A stretch of DNA of 64,000 bases from Flaccisagitta enflata (GCA_965153355.1 OZ231126.1:12834001-12898000), one strand, 5' to 3'; numbered from the stretch's first letter, positions 1 through 11,556 are shown. Notes: generated by a model not told the origin, from the letters alone. Program-made: numbers and translations.

Positions 1-85
<85 letters not shown>

Positions 86-86
86 G
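1..86. repeat. (TATC)n microsatellite
   Basis: About 21 perfect TATC units run from the window edge, so the array may extend further left. The following 86-348 is AT-rich unique DNA in which I see no gene. Confidence 0.95.
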
Positions 87-348
87 GCCTGAAATGATAC
101 TCTCCACTTAGTCTTCGGATACAATAGATGGGAAAGTGTAGGATCCCTACGTGATTCTTTCGTTTACAAATCATTAGTTGTATCAAAAAACAAGTTTGAT
201 GCGTCGCTGTTGTCTCACAGCAATCCTATAATTTCTCATCTTGCGCGCCATATTGAAGTTGAGTCTGAATAACTCGTTGCTTTTGGTAGTTTGTAGATGA
301 TCGTTGATTTGTATGATTCTGTCTCTTAATTGATGACGAATCAAAAGA

Positions 349-1055
349 AACAAGGCCGTACAGTAGATGTCATCTAGACTTGGAAATACGGGGGAATTCA
401 TTCCAGGTAGACAAATAAACTTAAACGACTGATATTTGGAATATAGACTAGTAAAAGGATGCTTTATTGCCCATGGGTGTTGGTTGCCATGGAAACACAT
501 TTCCATGTATTCACGCTAAAGTATCAATATTTTGAGAAATTTTTTGAGGGACCATTGATTAAAATAAAATTTGCTACAACTTTCCCACAATATGTTCTGT
601 AAGAATATCGCTCGTTGGGCGGTTGCTAGGGGGCATCACAGGGCTGTCACACATAGTTACGCTCCCTAGCAACGGCTAAACGAGCAATATTCTTACGGAA
701 CATATTGTGGGAAAGTTGTAGCAAATTTTATTTTAAACAATGTTCCCTCAAAAAATTTCTCAAAATATTGATACTTTAGCGTGGATACATGGAAATGTGT
801 TTCCATGGCAACCATCACCCATGGGCAATAAAGCATCCTTTTATTGGTCTATGTTTCAAATATCAGTCTCCTAAGTATATTTGTCTTCCTGTAATGAATT
901 CCCCCGTATTTCCAAGTCTAGACGACATTTACTGTATACACGAGCCGAAGTCGCGTGCAGCAACGCAGCAATGCAAAAACTGCCCGTTAAGCCGAAAAAG
1001 CTAACGGAGACCGACGGACGGACCGACCGACCGACCGACGGATATAGCGGGTTGT
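349..1055 (+). mobile_element. Helentron-like short element, split by a MITE
   Basis: The 5' end (ACAAGGCCG, 350-358) and the body (about 937-1055, with GGAC/CCGA core and TATAGCGGGTTG) belong to the family described at 11557. A 574 bp MITE at 361-934 separates them. The empty site would read GGCCG-TA-CACG, close to the family consensus GGCCGGATACACGG. The 3' hairpin is missing, so the copy is truncated. It ends about 33 bp before exon 1089-1319. Confidence 0.75.
361..934. mobile_element. 574 bp palindromic MITE, TA target site (copy 1)
   Basis: Begins CAGTAGATGTC and ends GACATTTACTG, with TA on both sides (359-360, 935-936). The two halves are near-perfect inverted repeats of about 280 bp around a short GC-rich centre at 600-690 (GTTGCTAGG / CCTAGCAAC). 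TA duplication and CAGT ends fit a non-autonomous Tc1/mariner-superfamily element. It encodes nothing. Its open frames are by-products of the palindrome. A second copy of exactly the same length is at 51208-51781. Confidence 0.9.
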
Positions 1056-1088
1056 CTTTCTACCTTTCATATAAAAACCTTCTTGCAG

Positions 1089-1319
1089 GGGACGAAGAGC
1101 ATAAACCAAAAGTCTCTGTTGAAGGATTAGGAAAATTGATTTGGGGCAACACCGGAGCTGTTACCGACGATGAAATCTTTGAAGAAATCCTTGGAGAAAT
1201 AATCAACGACGAAGTCGTCAACAACGACGACGACGACGTCGTTATGGAGACGCCTAACGGGGAAACGACGACGTTTTCGATGGCAACGAACAGCCGACCC
1301 CTCGACGATTTTTCCCAAC
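1089..1319 (+). CDS. Spliced gene 1, first exon in window (acidic region)
   Basis: I do not recognise the protein. The exon is bounded by a good acceptor (CCTTCTTGCAG, ending 1088) and donor (AAC/GTGAGT at 1320). It is open throughout and 231 bp long, entered with one base owed from an upstream exon outside the window and left with one base over. The peptide starts GDEEHKPKVSVEGL. It is acidic, with DDEIFEEILGEIINDEV followed by a DDDD run and a Thr/Ser-rich end. The phase matches the next exon at 3785 exactly. Upstream sequence is transposon-derived, so the start codon is not here. An acidic, probably disordered N-terminal region is the most that can be inferred. Confidence 0.7.
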
Positions 1320-1335
1320 GTGAGTGTTTGTAGCC

Positions 1336-2681
<1,346 letters not shown>

Positions 2682-2996
2682 CCAGTTTTATTCTCCGGGT
2701 GTGGTTGCTCTCGGTTGGGAGGCAGTGGCCACAGTCCCCAGAGCGTGGGGGGTCACGTGCTAGGGGCCACGTGGCGTGGACACGGAATATGATCTAATGT
2801 CATGCCCACGGTTTTTTTTTGTCACATAGTGTTGGTTGAGAGGAGCAAAGGAAAAAAAAAGAGGAGAGCATGAGAGTAAGAAATAATAGAATTTAAAAAG
2901 ACAGGAAAAAAGGATTAGAATGAAAGAAGCAAAACAAGTGACTCACTTAAAATCTGAGTAAGTTAAGAAAAAACTAAGTAAGATTGAAAGAAAGAA
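2682..2996. other. Intronic unique sequence
   Basis: GC-rich patch (2690-2790, GGGGTCACGTGC) followed by A-rich sequence. I see no exon, RNA gene or known repeat here. Confidence 0.5.
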
Positions 2997-3210
2997 AACA
3001 AGTGACGAGGGGTCACAATATCGTTGCAGACGGGTGGGCAGCGGCATCCAACCCCCATACACACCCCATCCCATCCCCAAAACGTATCTTAATTCTTAAA
3101 TGCTTGTTTTCCCACTTTTCAACTCGATGACCCCAGACAGACGAACCATCGGACCGACGGACGGACGGACAGACAAAGCCTCTCATTGAGTTGCGTGTCA
3201 CACCTAAAAA
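2997..3210 (+). mobile_element. Helentron-like element, 'AACAAGTGACG' subtype
   Basis: Starts AACAAGTGACGAGGGGTCAC, carries the internal box CGTTGCAGACGGGTGGGC and a GGAC tetranucleotide core, and ends GTTGCGTGTCACACCTAAAAA. The 3' stem is partly decayed. Another copy of this subtype sits at 7028. It lies in intron 1 of gene 1. Confidence 0.75.
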
Positions 3211-3220
3211 GAAAGAATAA

Positions 3221-3221
<1 letters not shown>

Positions 3222-3303
<82 letters not shown>

Positions 3304-3324
3304 GAAGAAAGAAAGAAAGAAAGA
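3222..3324 (+). repeat. (GAAA)n microsatellite
   Basis: About 25 tetranucleotide units with one GGAA variant. The flanking 3325-3657 is AT-rich intron sequence without other visible features. Confidence 0.95.
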
Positions 3325-3657
3325 ATAGATCCTAATTTTCCCCTTACTGGTTTTGAATTTTTGCTCTATCGTTTTGAAAGAATCTACTACTCTCAGTGAT
3401 CATTTCTTGTCCCTATGAATAAGAGGAAGTAATGCCTTTATCATACTAGGTTTTCATTTACTAATAAGATAATTCTTTACTACAAATTATGAATTTTTCT
3501 TTTAAATCATAATCATTAATCTGTATAGTTATAAATAGTCTGCAACCGAAACTTTGCCTTCGTTTGCACTCTGACTTATCTTGTTCTTTTCCTTCTTTAT
3601 CTTCCTCTTTATCTTCTTATTCTTGTCTTTATCTTTATCTCTTTCTTTGTCTTTTTC

Positions 3658-3778
3658 ATCTTCTTCTTCTTCTTCTTCTTCTTCTTCTTCTTCTTCTTCT
3701 TCTTCTTCTTCTTCTTCTTCTTCTTCTTCTTCTTCTTCTTCTTGTTCTTCTTCTTCTTCTTCTTCTTTTTCTTCTCCT
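3658..3778 (+). repeat. (TTC)n array forming the intron 1 polypyrimidine tract
   Basis: Roughly 120 bp of TTC units run directly into the acceptor TTTTTAG at 3778-3784. The microsatellite therefore acts as, or merges with, the polypyrimidine tract of exon 3785-3883. Confidence 0.95.
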
Positions 3779-3784
3779 TTTTAG

Positions 3785-3883
3785 CCATCATCGACAACAA
3801 GGCGGACGATGAAGCGTCGATTTATTGTTACGATATCGAACCGCTGGACGAAAAGTTGTTGGCTGATTCGGAAGCAAAAGATG
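3785..3883 (+). CDS. Spliced gene 1, second exon
   Basis: A 99 bp exon between acceptor TTTTTAG and donor GATG/GTGAGT. It enters with two bases completing the codon begun at 1319 and leaves one base, matching exon 5313. The peptide begins IIDNKADDEASIYCYDIE and continues with PLDEKLLADSEAKD. It is acidic and not low-complexity, unlike every other frame nearby. It is flanked by a TTC array on the left and a CAA array on the right. Product unknown. Confidence 0.7.
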
Positions 3884-3901
3884 GTGAGTATTTGTAGCAT
3901 A

Positions 3902-4070
<169 letters not shown>

Positions 4071-4488
4071 ATGCACAACAAACAGTGCACAATAGCTACA
4101 GTGGAACCCCGCAATAACGGATTTCAAGGGACTAGTTGTTTTTTTCCGGTTGTGCCGAATTCCGGTTTTGCCAAATTGACTATTCTTGATCATAAATTAG
4201 CAAAGAATAACTAAAGCTTTGATGCAAGAAGACAGAACACGTCTTGTAACAAAAATATAACGTGAAAAGCGGTAATGAAAACAAATAGGAACAGATAAGT
4301 ATATGGCAAAAAGAATGTCAGAATGACAGACTGGCAGACAGACAGACAGGAAGAAAGGCAATTAGGAAGACAGGAATATTGACATTTGAACGAATCCAAA
4401 TAGACAGATGAAAAGATAATCAGACCAAAAGACATGAAGAGAAAAAAAAAAATAAAAAAAAATTGAGAGACAGACAGACTAAGAAATA

Positions 4489-4620
4489 AACAAGGTCAGA
4501 TACACGGCGAGACACTCGCGAATGGTTGGGCAGGGGCCGCTTGCAATTCAAAAATATTTGTGACAGACCAACAGATCAACCAACACGGCAAGGTGTAGAG
4601 TCGCGTGTCTGCGTCTAAAA
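4489..4620 (+). mobile_element. Helentron-like short element
   Basis: ACAAGGTCAGATACACGGC at the start, GCACTCGCGAATGGTTGGGC-like internal box, short core, then GAGTCGCGTGTCTGCGTCTAAAA. One side of the 3' stem carries a mismatch. It sits inside the pogo-like element. Confidence 0.75.
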
Positions 4621-4841
4621 AGAAGCGATAAACCTCGCTTATGTTACAAAACATACAAAGTGTGCGTACCTTGAAGTTGAGACAAATGTTTGCATGCGGG
4701 TTTCCTCTTCATAAAAGATCGAGTAACTTCATTTTTCGGCAATGAAAAAATGAATCTTTGGTAAAGTTATTTTTGTAAGATGCAAGATATTTATTGTTGG
4801 AGATGGATAAAGTAAATGATCAGTCATACATCAGGTAAAGA

Positions 4842-4842
<1 letters not shown>

Positions 4843-4921
<79 letters not shown>
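4843..4921 (+). repeat. (TC)n microsatellite
   Basis: About 39 perfect TC dinucleotides. Confidence 0.97.
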
Positions 4922-4925
<4 letters not shown>

Positions 4926-5312
4926 TGATGGCAACAATTTCACCACTAGCTTCGCGGCGATCGCCATCAATGGATGCCGATTTTCCGTTATTGGCCTAGG
5001 GATTACTGGCCTTCGGACCGCTCAGATCATGCGGATTAGACGAACTTTTTGATACAGGCGAAGCCGGTTCTAGCGGGATTTTTATACAAAGAAATAAAAG
5101 AGAAAATGCAGGGACCAATGAAAACTTTCCACTATTGCTGGGTTTCCGTTACTCTTGGGTTCGTTATTGCAAAATTTAACTGTATCAAAATTTTCTTTAG
5201 CTCGTTGTCGTAACTCAGTCCCACCGGTACTTTCCCCAGAAGCGTGTTATTCTCATGTGAAAGAGTTGAAGCAATCACAATTTTCAAGCCTGCTTTTCTC
5301 ATTTCTCAACAG

Positions 5313-5446
5313 AGAATCCGAATTGTCCAGAATGCCCCAGATTAACAGCAAGGCTTAAAATGGAGGAAAGCAAAAACGAGGCTCTCCGAAAAGATCTGAC
5401 GTTTTATAAACGCGAAGCCGCTGGACATCGATCTAAGATGTCCAAG
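5313..5446 (+). CDS. Spliced gene 1, third exon (CxxC and predicted coiled coil)
   Basis: A 134 bp exon after a strong acceptor (TTCTCATTTCTCAACAG), ending AAG/GTGGGA on a codon boundary. Two entering bases complete the codon begun at 3883 (GAG). The peptide starts ENPNCPECPRLTARLKMEES and continues through a charged stretch (NEALRKDLTFYKREA) to MSK. The Leu/Met spacing and alternating charge suggest a short coiled coil. CPEC could be a metal or redox pair, but one CxxC alone proves nothing. Confidence 0.7.
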
Positions 5447-5454
5447 GTGGGAGC

Positions 5455-5880
5455 CTCATGACATGATGATAATTATGATGACAGTCACGACTGACGGTCA
5501 AAGCGATGACGACGGTTTGGACAGTTGATGGCAAGTAAACGGTGATGACAATGACAGTGGTGACAATGACGGTTTCAGTGACGATGACGACATTGTGAGC
5601 CTACGCCCTTTGTTTTTTAGCTATCTTAAGAGATTCTGCAAGTCTGTGCGCTGACTCTTTTATCTGGCTGGCGGCGGAGACATTGACGATGACTGTGAAG
5701 ATCATGAGGATGATGACAACACTGACAGTGGCGCTTATGACGATGACAATGGTTTAAACAATTACAGTTACGGTGATGACGATGATTATGACAATGATGA
5801 TGACATTGGCAGTGATGATGACGACATTGAGGACGGTGACGGTGACGATCATGACTATGATGAAGACGACAATCCGGCCC
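5455..5880 (+). repeat. Degenerate GAT/GAC trinucleotide region
   Basis: Imperfect GATGAC / GACAAT repeats, interrupted by a unique stretch (5595-5680). It looks like an old, decayed trinucleotide array inside intron 3. The minus-strand His-rich frame is a consequence of the repeat. Confidence 0.7.
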
Positions 5881-6016
5881 CCCATTTGTTTTCATGAAAG
5901 TTGTCAGTCAGCGTAGTCAGAAGTTATTTTATTTCATAAGAGACTACTATAAAAGAGACATGAGCCTGAGATTTGCCAGAATTCAAAGCAGAAAATATTT
6001 CTGTTTTTTGTATTAA

Positions 6017-6184
6017 ACAAGGCCGGATACACGGCAGGACAGTCGCGGACGGTTTGGCAGGGGGCGCTAATGCAAAAACTGCTCGCAATTTAAAAAGGTT
6101 ACGGGACGGACCGACGGACCGACCGACCTACCGACCTACCGACCGACACGGCAAGGTGTAGAGTCGCGTGTCCGCGACTAAAAA
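6017..6184 (+). mobile_element. Helentron-like element, complete
   Basis: Starts ACAAGGCCGGATACACGG, has box CAGTCGCGGACGG, a CCGA/CCTA core at 6104-6147, and ends with the perfect hairpin AGTCGCG-TGTC-CGCGACT followed by AAAA. The flanks are A-rich on both sides and show no obvious target duplication. Confidence 0.85.
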
Positions 6185-6429
6185 CATCATATGAAAGTTG
6201 GCTTCCATTACATACGCATACATACCTAAAATATGGTTTTTTTGAAACACTATCAAAATTCCTTAGGTATATAGTTACTTTTTACTAAATGCGTCATATT
6301 TCTTCTATTAAAAACAAAAATAAGATTTTAAGTGTATTTTAGAAATATGAAAAATATTTTAGGGGAAGGGTACTGTTAGAGCTGTCGGAATTTTTTTTTT
6401 CTAATATAGTAATTCATTTATTCAAAATA

Positions 6430-6543
6430 TTCATTCACACAACAACAACAAGACAACAACAACAACAACACTACCACCACCACCGTTACCACCACTACCA
6501 CCACCAACAACAACAACAACAAATACAACAACAACAACAACAA

Positions 6544-6635
<92 letters not shown>

Positions 6636-6637
6636 TT

Positions 6638-6722
<85 letters not shown>

Positions 6723-6724
6723 GC

Positions 6725-6762
<38 letters not shown>
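6430..6762 (+). repeat. (CAA)n array
   Basis: About 330 bp. It begins with mixed CAA/CCA units and is then nearly pure CAA with single interruptions (ATTAAC near 6635, CAG near 6720). Intron 3. The preceding 6185-6429 is AT-rich with no visible feature. Confidence 0.97.
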
Positions 6763-6952
6763 CGTACTCCACCACTGATGACATCAACTGTAAGAAAAAC
6801 TGTAACAAGAAATATGCTACACTGTGCCCAGATGAGAAACACTGACGTTTTTCAATCATCTGCTAACTATGCGATTTGAGCAATTACTGACCAAAATCTT
6901 ATATGAAAATGTTTATAAAAGCAGTGTAATGACAAGCATAGACAGACAGAAA

Positions 6953-7153
6953 ATCAAGGCAGGTTACACGGCAATCCAGTCGCGGACAGTTGGGCAGGAG
7001 CAGCAGTGCTAAAACCGTTCGGAATTCAACAAGTGACGCGGGGTCACAAGATCGTTGCGGACGGGTGGGCATGGGCGATCAGCCCCCATCCACACTCAAA
7101 TATTCACAAAAAGTCTCAAAAACGCCTATTTTTTTTTCAATTTCCATTCGATC

Positions 7154-7190
<37 letters not shown>

Positions 7191-7250
7191 AGAGACAGAC
7201 ACACAGACAGACAGGCACACACACAGTGGCGGTCAGACTGAGCTCTAGTT
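6953..7250 (+). mobile_element. Helentron-like copy broken by a second copy
   Basis: A first copy (TCAAGGCAGGTTACACGGC, box CAGTCGCGGACAGTTGGGC) runs to GGAATTC at 7027. There an AACAAGTGACGCGGGGTCAC-type copy starts (7028). The second copy runs into a (GA)n and CAGA-type tract and has no recognisable 3' hairpin. Confidence 0.65.
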
Positions 7251-7296
7251 TTGAGTCAAACCATGTGGCGTGCTCACTCTGCATGAGCACGGAATC

Positions 7297-7300
7297 ATGG

Positions 7301-7397
<97 letters not shown>
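7297..7397 (+). repeat. (GA)n microsatellite
   Basis: About 50 perfect GA units. A shorter (GA)n lies at 7158-7187. Confidence 0.97.
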
Positions 7398-7399
<2 letters not shown>

Positions 7400-7483
7400 T
7401 ATCGTCGCTAATCCGCAACAAAAAAGACGAGAAGACAATGAAAGGAAATGAAAATGGAAAAGAAGGAGGAGATAAAAAAAAAG

Positions 7484-7655
7484 GGTGGATATACGGCAGG
7501 ACAGTCGCGGACGGTTGGGCAGGAGCAGTGATGTAAAAACCGCTCGGAATTCAGAAATCCGACAGACGGACGGACGGACGGATGGACGGACGGACCAACC
7601 GACCGACCGACCGACCGACCGACCGACCGACAGACATGGCAAGGTGTAGAGTTGT
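7484..7655 (+). mobile_element. Helentron-like element, 3' end lost
   Basis: GGTGGATATACGGCAGGACAG then CGCGGACGGTTGGGCAGGAG, followed by a long GGAC-to-CCGA core (7560-7631) and GCAAGGTGTAGAGTTG. The terminal hairpin is missing where an (AAG)n tract begins. Confidence 0.7.
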
Positions 7656-7667
7656 GAAGAAGAGGAA

Positions 7668-7755
7668 AAAAAAGAAAAAGAAGAAGAAGAAGAAGAAGAA
7701 GAAGGAGAAGGAGAAGAAGAAGAAGAAGAAGAAGAAGAAGAAGAAGAAGAAGAAG
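7668..7755 (+). repeat. (AAG)n microsatellite
   Basis: About 29 AAG units with GGAG variants in the middle. Confidence 0.95.
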
Positions 7756-7977
7756 ACCATGATTCTCTCGAATATGTCAAAAAGTCGAAGACTGACTTTT
7801 TTCCCGATTACCGTAATCTTCTTTTTTGGATTTTCTATAAATTGAAAAATATAAGAAAAATTTAAGGAAACTTGAGCCTCAAAACAGCTGAAAATTTAGG
7901 AGAACCCAGGCTGAGTTAAAAAATGTTGTCTCTTATAAAATAAAAAAAATTGTTGTCATAATGGTCATTTTGATGAT

Positions 7978-7979
<2 letters not shown>

Positions 7980-8038
<59 letters not shown>
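7980..8038 (+). repeat. (TC)n microsatellite in intron 3
   Basis: About 29 TC units, followed by a few GTCT units. It lies about 90 bp upstream of the exon 8132 acceptor. Confidence 0.97.
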
Positions 8039-8042
<4 letters not shown>

Positions 8043-8131
8043 CTGTCTGTCTGTCAGTCTGATGATGATGAATTGATCAAAAAAACCTTTTGCATTTTGA
8101 CACACCCGACTCTCTCATGCACCTTTTTCAG

Positions 8132-8363
8132 CCATTGAAGCGTTTGTGGTTTGTCGCGCAAAGAAGCAGCAGAAGCGAAAACCCGTCAGATTGCGGCGCC
8201 TTTTTTCACCCGACGGACAAGTTCAAGATTGTCATGAACGATTCGGTTTTCCAGCAGCACCACTTGCCTCAAGGGCAAACTCTGTCCAAGTACAAGGATA
8301 CGGTGAATCGGGAAAGGTTGCTGGCGACCTCAGATGTCGAACCTCGGCATCTTATCGCTCGCA
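8132..8363 (+). CDS. Spliced gene 1, fourth exon (compact basic/globular part)
   Basis: A 232 bp exon after acceptor GCACCTTTTTCAG and before donor CGCA/GTAAAG. It is entered on a codon boundary, as left by exon 5313, and leaves one base. The peptide starts PLKRLWFVAQRSSRSE, contains FFHPTDKFKIVMNDSVFQ, and ends with TVNRERLLATSDVEPRHLIA. Mixed hydrophobic and charged composition suggests a folded domain. I do not recognise it. It and the next exon weakly recall a BEN domain (see findings), too weakly to name it. A second open frame in the same exon begins IEAFVVC but breaks the phase relation. Confidence 0.7.
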
Positions 8364-8774
8364 GTAAAGAACCGCATTTTTCACATTTTACTTTTTGCTC
8401 GGATTTTCACCTCCTTTTCCCATAAACGGGCTTGATTTGACTCTTGAGAGGACGTTACGGAATGACTGATAAATGGATGCACCGCTAGACAGAAGGACAG
8501 ATTAATTGATAGGCATGGACTAATTTGTGGAGAAATAAGGATAACTAATGCAATGATAAAATTCGTAACTTGGGTTGTTGTCAAAACAAAATTAAAATGT
8601 TTTTTTTTGGTATTAATCATCTGTTTTCATTCGGAGGCAATCTTATAAATTTCTATCAGAAGAGTTATGATATTAGTTACGATTCTCAGAGTTAAGATTT
8701 ACCCTCGATCGATCGATCGATCGATTGATCGGTCTCGGAGAATCCTTAATCTCATGTCATTACTGATTTCGCGA

Positions 8775-8850
<76 letters not shown>

Positions 8851-8856
8851 GGTGTT

Positions 8857-8908
<52 letters not shown>

Positions 8909-8912
8909 CGTC

Positions 8913-8988
<76 letters not shown>

Positions 8989-9021
8989 TTGTTGTGGTTG
9001 TGGTTGTGGTTGTGATTGTGG

Positions 9022-9084
<63 letters not shown>
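8775..9084 (+). repeat. (GTT)n array with GTC and GGTTGT blocks
   Basis: About 310 bp, mainly GTT. Internal blocks are GTCGTT (8907-8950) and GGTTGT (8993-9023). This is the CAA motif of intron 1 in reverse orientation. A short (ATCG)n lies at 8705-8726. Confidence 0.97.
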
Positions 9085-9085
<1 letters not shown>

Positions 9086-9175
9086 CTTTGTAATGTTGTT
9101 GTTCATTGCCCTTCTCGATGATGACCGTGCAATCAGCTGACATGGCAATTCGGGTTGTCATGACATCCCCATCCC

Positions 9176-9356
9176 TCTCCTCCTCCTCCTCCTCCTCCTC
9201 CTCCACCACCACCACCACCACCACCACCACCACCACCACCACCAGCCATACCCCCAACGCCATCGCTACCGCCGCCACCCCCACAACCACCACCACCACC
9301 ATCCCTACCACCCCCACCACCATCATCCCTACCACCCCCACCACCACCGCTCCATA
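9176..9356 (+). repeat. (CCT)n and (CCA)n trinucleotide tract
   Basis: CCT units (9178-9203) are followed by CCA units and then degenerate ACC/CCC variants to CATAAAACG. Intron 4. Confidence 0.95.
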
Positions 9357-9445
9357 AAACGTGTCATTGTCATTGACAAATGTTTTCTTTCTTGTCCATT
9401 TTTCATCGATTGCTTACAAATCAATTCTTACTCAACCACTTGCAA

Positions 9446-9681
9446 ACAAGGCCAACACCTTACAGTCGCGTGCGGTTGTTAAGACCATAAGACCAAAAAA
9501 CCAAAAGACTAAATGTAAATTCACTTAAAATGACTTTAAATAACTTGAAACAATTTGAAATAATTTAAAATGATGTAAAACGACAAGAATAAGCTAAGCG
9601 TGATAGACAGACAGACAGATGGACCGACAGACAGACAGACGGACAGAGTGGGTTGTAAAGTCGCGTGTACGCGACTAAAAA
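9446..9681 (+). mobile_element. Helentron-like element, complete
   Basis: ACAAGGCCAACACC start, box ACAGTCGCGTGCGGTTG, an AAATGACTTTAAAT-rich middle, a GACA/GGAC core at 9601-9645, and the perfect end hairpin AGTCGCGT-GT-ACGCGACT with AAAAA. The 5' box and hairpin arm share GTCGCGTG. Confidence 0.85.
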
Positions 9682-9922
9682 ATGAATGAAGAAGCTGCGA
9701 AGACTCAATTCCTGATTTGAAACAACATCACAACGACTTTTATTCAATGACAAACTGATTTCGTTGGTACTGTTTTGGTCGCATCAACGTGGCCGGTTGG
9801 TCGGTTTGTCAGTCATTATGTCAGACTGTCCACCACTTGTAGGATTAGGATTAGGATAAGCTAATGTTCTATCGTTCAGATATCGCTCCATAAAATGCGG
9901 GAATCTTCAGAGTAAACTGAAA

Positions 9923-10134
9923 ACAAGGCTGTATACACGGCTACCCCAGTAGCTTGCGGGTGGGCAGGAGCGGTGATGGAGACAGGCATAGGTGTATTTG
10001 GGCAAGACCAGTAGACTAAAAAGCTCAAAAACGCCGAAAGAAATAAAAAGGGGAGCGACCGACCAACCAACCTACCAACCAACCGACCGACCGACCAACC
10101 GACATTGCGGGCTGTAGCGGGCACGCGACTAAAA
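9923..10134 (+). mobile_element. Helentron-like element
   Basis: ACAAGGCTGTATACACGGC start, box CCAGTAGCTTGCGGGTGGGC, CCGA/CCAA core at 10050-10103, end GTAGCGGGCACGCGACTAAAA. Both the 5' box and the left arm of the 3' stem read GTAGC rather than GTCGC. Confidence 0.8.
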
Positions 10135-10514
10135 ACAATTTCACGAATATTGTTTTTTTACCGTTTAAAGTTTCTTTTAGTTTCTATAGATATCGCTTTA
10201 GCACTTGTCTCCGCTTTTTGTAATGTGCGATAAAACTCATGTGCATATAGCTGTTGTGGCTATGACGGGGTAATTGTCCTAATTTATGATATGACGGTAA
10301 TTTCAAGAAAGATCGTTGCTTGTCAAAGGTGTCAGGTGAGTGCTTAGGTTCTTGTTCGGAAATATTTACCCATAATGCGTTGTGTAAGCCTACTTTTATG
10401 ACATGTTAAGTCGGCACTGCTTAATTTTCGAAAGTTTGATAATATCCACTGGAACTCCATGAACCACTAATTTGGCAAGTAAATAAAAAAAAAAAATTTG
10501 GCAAATACGTAGAG

Positions 10515-10834
10515 AAAATAAGGCCAAGAGATGTCCAACAGATGCGTCCTCTTTTGACGAGACGTTTAGGAGCCATGAGAGAAAAAAGATAGAGAAGAGG
10601 CAAAAAAGATAGAAAAGAGGCAAAACGACAAAAAAGACAAAAAAGACAAAAGTGACAAAAGAGACAAAAGAGACAAAAGGGACATAAGAAATAAAAGAAA
10701 CATGAAGAGACATAAAGAGAAATGAAGGGAAAATCGTAAAAATCGTGTTTTGAAAATTTCTTGTGACGGACGTAGGTAGGCAGGTAGGTAGGGACACACC
10801 CTCTCATAGAGATGCGAGGACGCATCTGAAAAAA
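10515..10834 (+). mobile_element. Helentron-like element, 'AGATGCG' variant
   Basis: The start is around ATAAGGCCAAGAG. The 5' box is AGATGCGTCC (10540-10549), the middle is A-rich, and the core is GGTAGGCAGGTAGG. The 3' hairpin is AGATGCG-AGGA-CGCATCT then GAAAAA. The pairing is perfect although the stem differs from the GTCGCG stems elsewhere. Confidence 0.75.
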
Positions 10835-10902
10835 GAAAGAAAAAGAATACGTAGTACGTAGTACGTGTTACAGCCGGATGGTGGATCACTTTGACTTGCC
10901 AG

Positions 10903-11015
10903 AGGGGATAGTTTCCGGGTGTAACACATTACACTCATCGTCGCCTATGACGAGGGAGAGGCTATGGGCACTTATGTTCGACCCTCATCGTCGGACCACA
11001 TCACTCCACGCAACT
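10903..11015 (+). CDS. Spliced gene 1, fifth exon
   Basis: A 113 bp exon after TTTGACTTGCCAG and before donor AACT/GTGAGC. It is entered with two bases that complete the codon left by 8363, and ends on a codon boundary. Reading through the donor gives a stop 9 bases later. The peptide starts KGIVSGCNTLHSSSPMTRER and continues LWALMFDPHRRTTSLHAT. The acceptor tract is the weakest of the five. The phase match and lack of low complexity support the exon. A helix (TRERLWALMF) followed by DPHRRTTSL is the part that weakly recalls BEN domains. Confidence 0.6.
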
Positions 11016-11095
11016 GTGAGCGTCAGATGATTGCACGCCTAGGCCACGCAGTGAGCGTCAGGTCGAAGACGCGCCGAAAGTATCATCTTGAGGGA

Positions 11096-11140
<45 letters not shown>

Positions 11141-11556
11141 TCTCTCTCTCATTGCCCTTCTTCCTGATAGTCACAAAACATCTCCGTTCCTCAGTTCTCC
11201 CTGACTGTTCGTATTGTTTACGTTACTTCCATCCTGCTCGCGTCATTTTAGGGCGGTGATTTGTCGAGAAAGGGGGATGGGCGGTCAAGGGCGGTGATTT
11301 GTCGAGAACGGGGGCCAGTGCGCGTCACTTAGAGGGGACTTTGTCACATCTACGTCAACATTCAATAACGACACGATTGACGTCACGTCAAACAGCGCCA
11401 TCTCTTAACAGATGTCGTCTCCTTGTAAGCGACGACATGCGGAATGCCATCTACGCCGTGGAAGTCACTGGCGTATTGTGGACAATTAACGACATGCGCG
11501 TTTCTTTTAAAAACATTCTGAGAATTCAATTACGGTCGAGAAGACGAAAAGAAATA
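11016..11556. other. Intron 5 or downstream sequence, with (TC)n
   Basis: Unique GC-moderate DNA with one (TC)n at 11098-11151. An acceptor-like CTCTTAACAG at about 11404-11413 is followed by a short open stretch, but I cannot place an exon with confidence. Confidence 0.4.

Larger units (their letters stand above)
4099..5182. mobile_element. pogo/Tigger-like DNA element, non-coding
   Basis: The left end CAGTGGAACCCCGCAATAAC and right end GTTATTGCAAAATTTAACTG are imperfect inverted repeats sharing CAGT and GCAATAAC. TA lies outside both ends (4097-4098, 5183-5184). No transposase remains. It contains a Helentron-like insertion (4489-4620) and a (TC)n array. It fills most of intron 2 of gene 1. 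Confidence 0.6.

Noticed and set aside
183-1004. Related short frames beginning MEMCFHGN, repeated at 51636
   Set aside because: They are the two arms of the 574 bp MITE and its copy. The conservation reflects the element, not a protein.
5626-5895. His/Cys-rich minus-strand protein
   Set aside because: Translation of a decayed GAT/GAC repeat. The spacing of Cys and His is irregular and does not form zinc fingers.
8132-8363. Alternative frame beginning IEAFVVC, recalling the SIEAFVVC motif of TRM7/FTSJ1 methyltransferases
   Set aside because: Only seven residues match and what follows is unlike that family. The frame also breaks phase with the neighbouring exons, whereas the other frame fits all of them.
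8132-11015. Naming gene 1 as a BEN-domain protein
   Set aside because: The resemblance is a vague hydrophobic pattern plus TTSL. Without a profile search it does not support a name.
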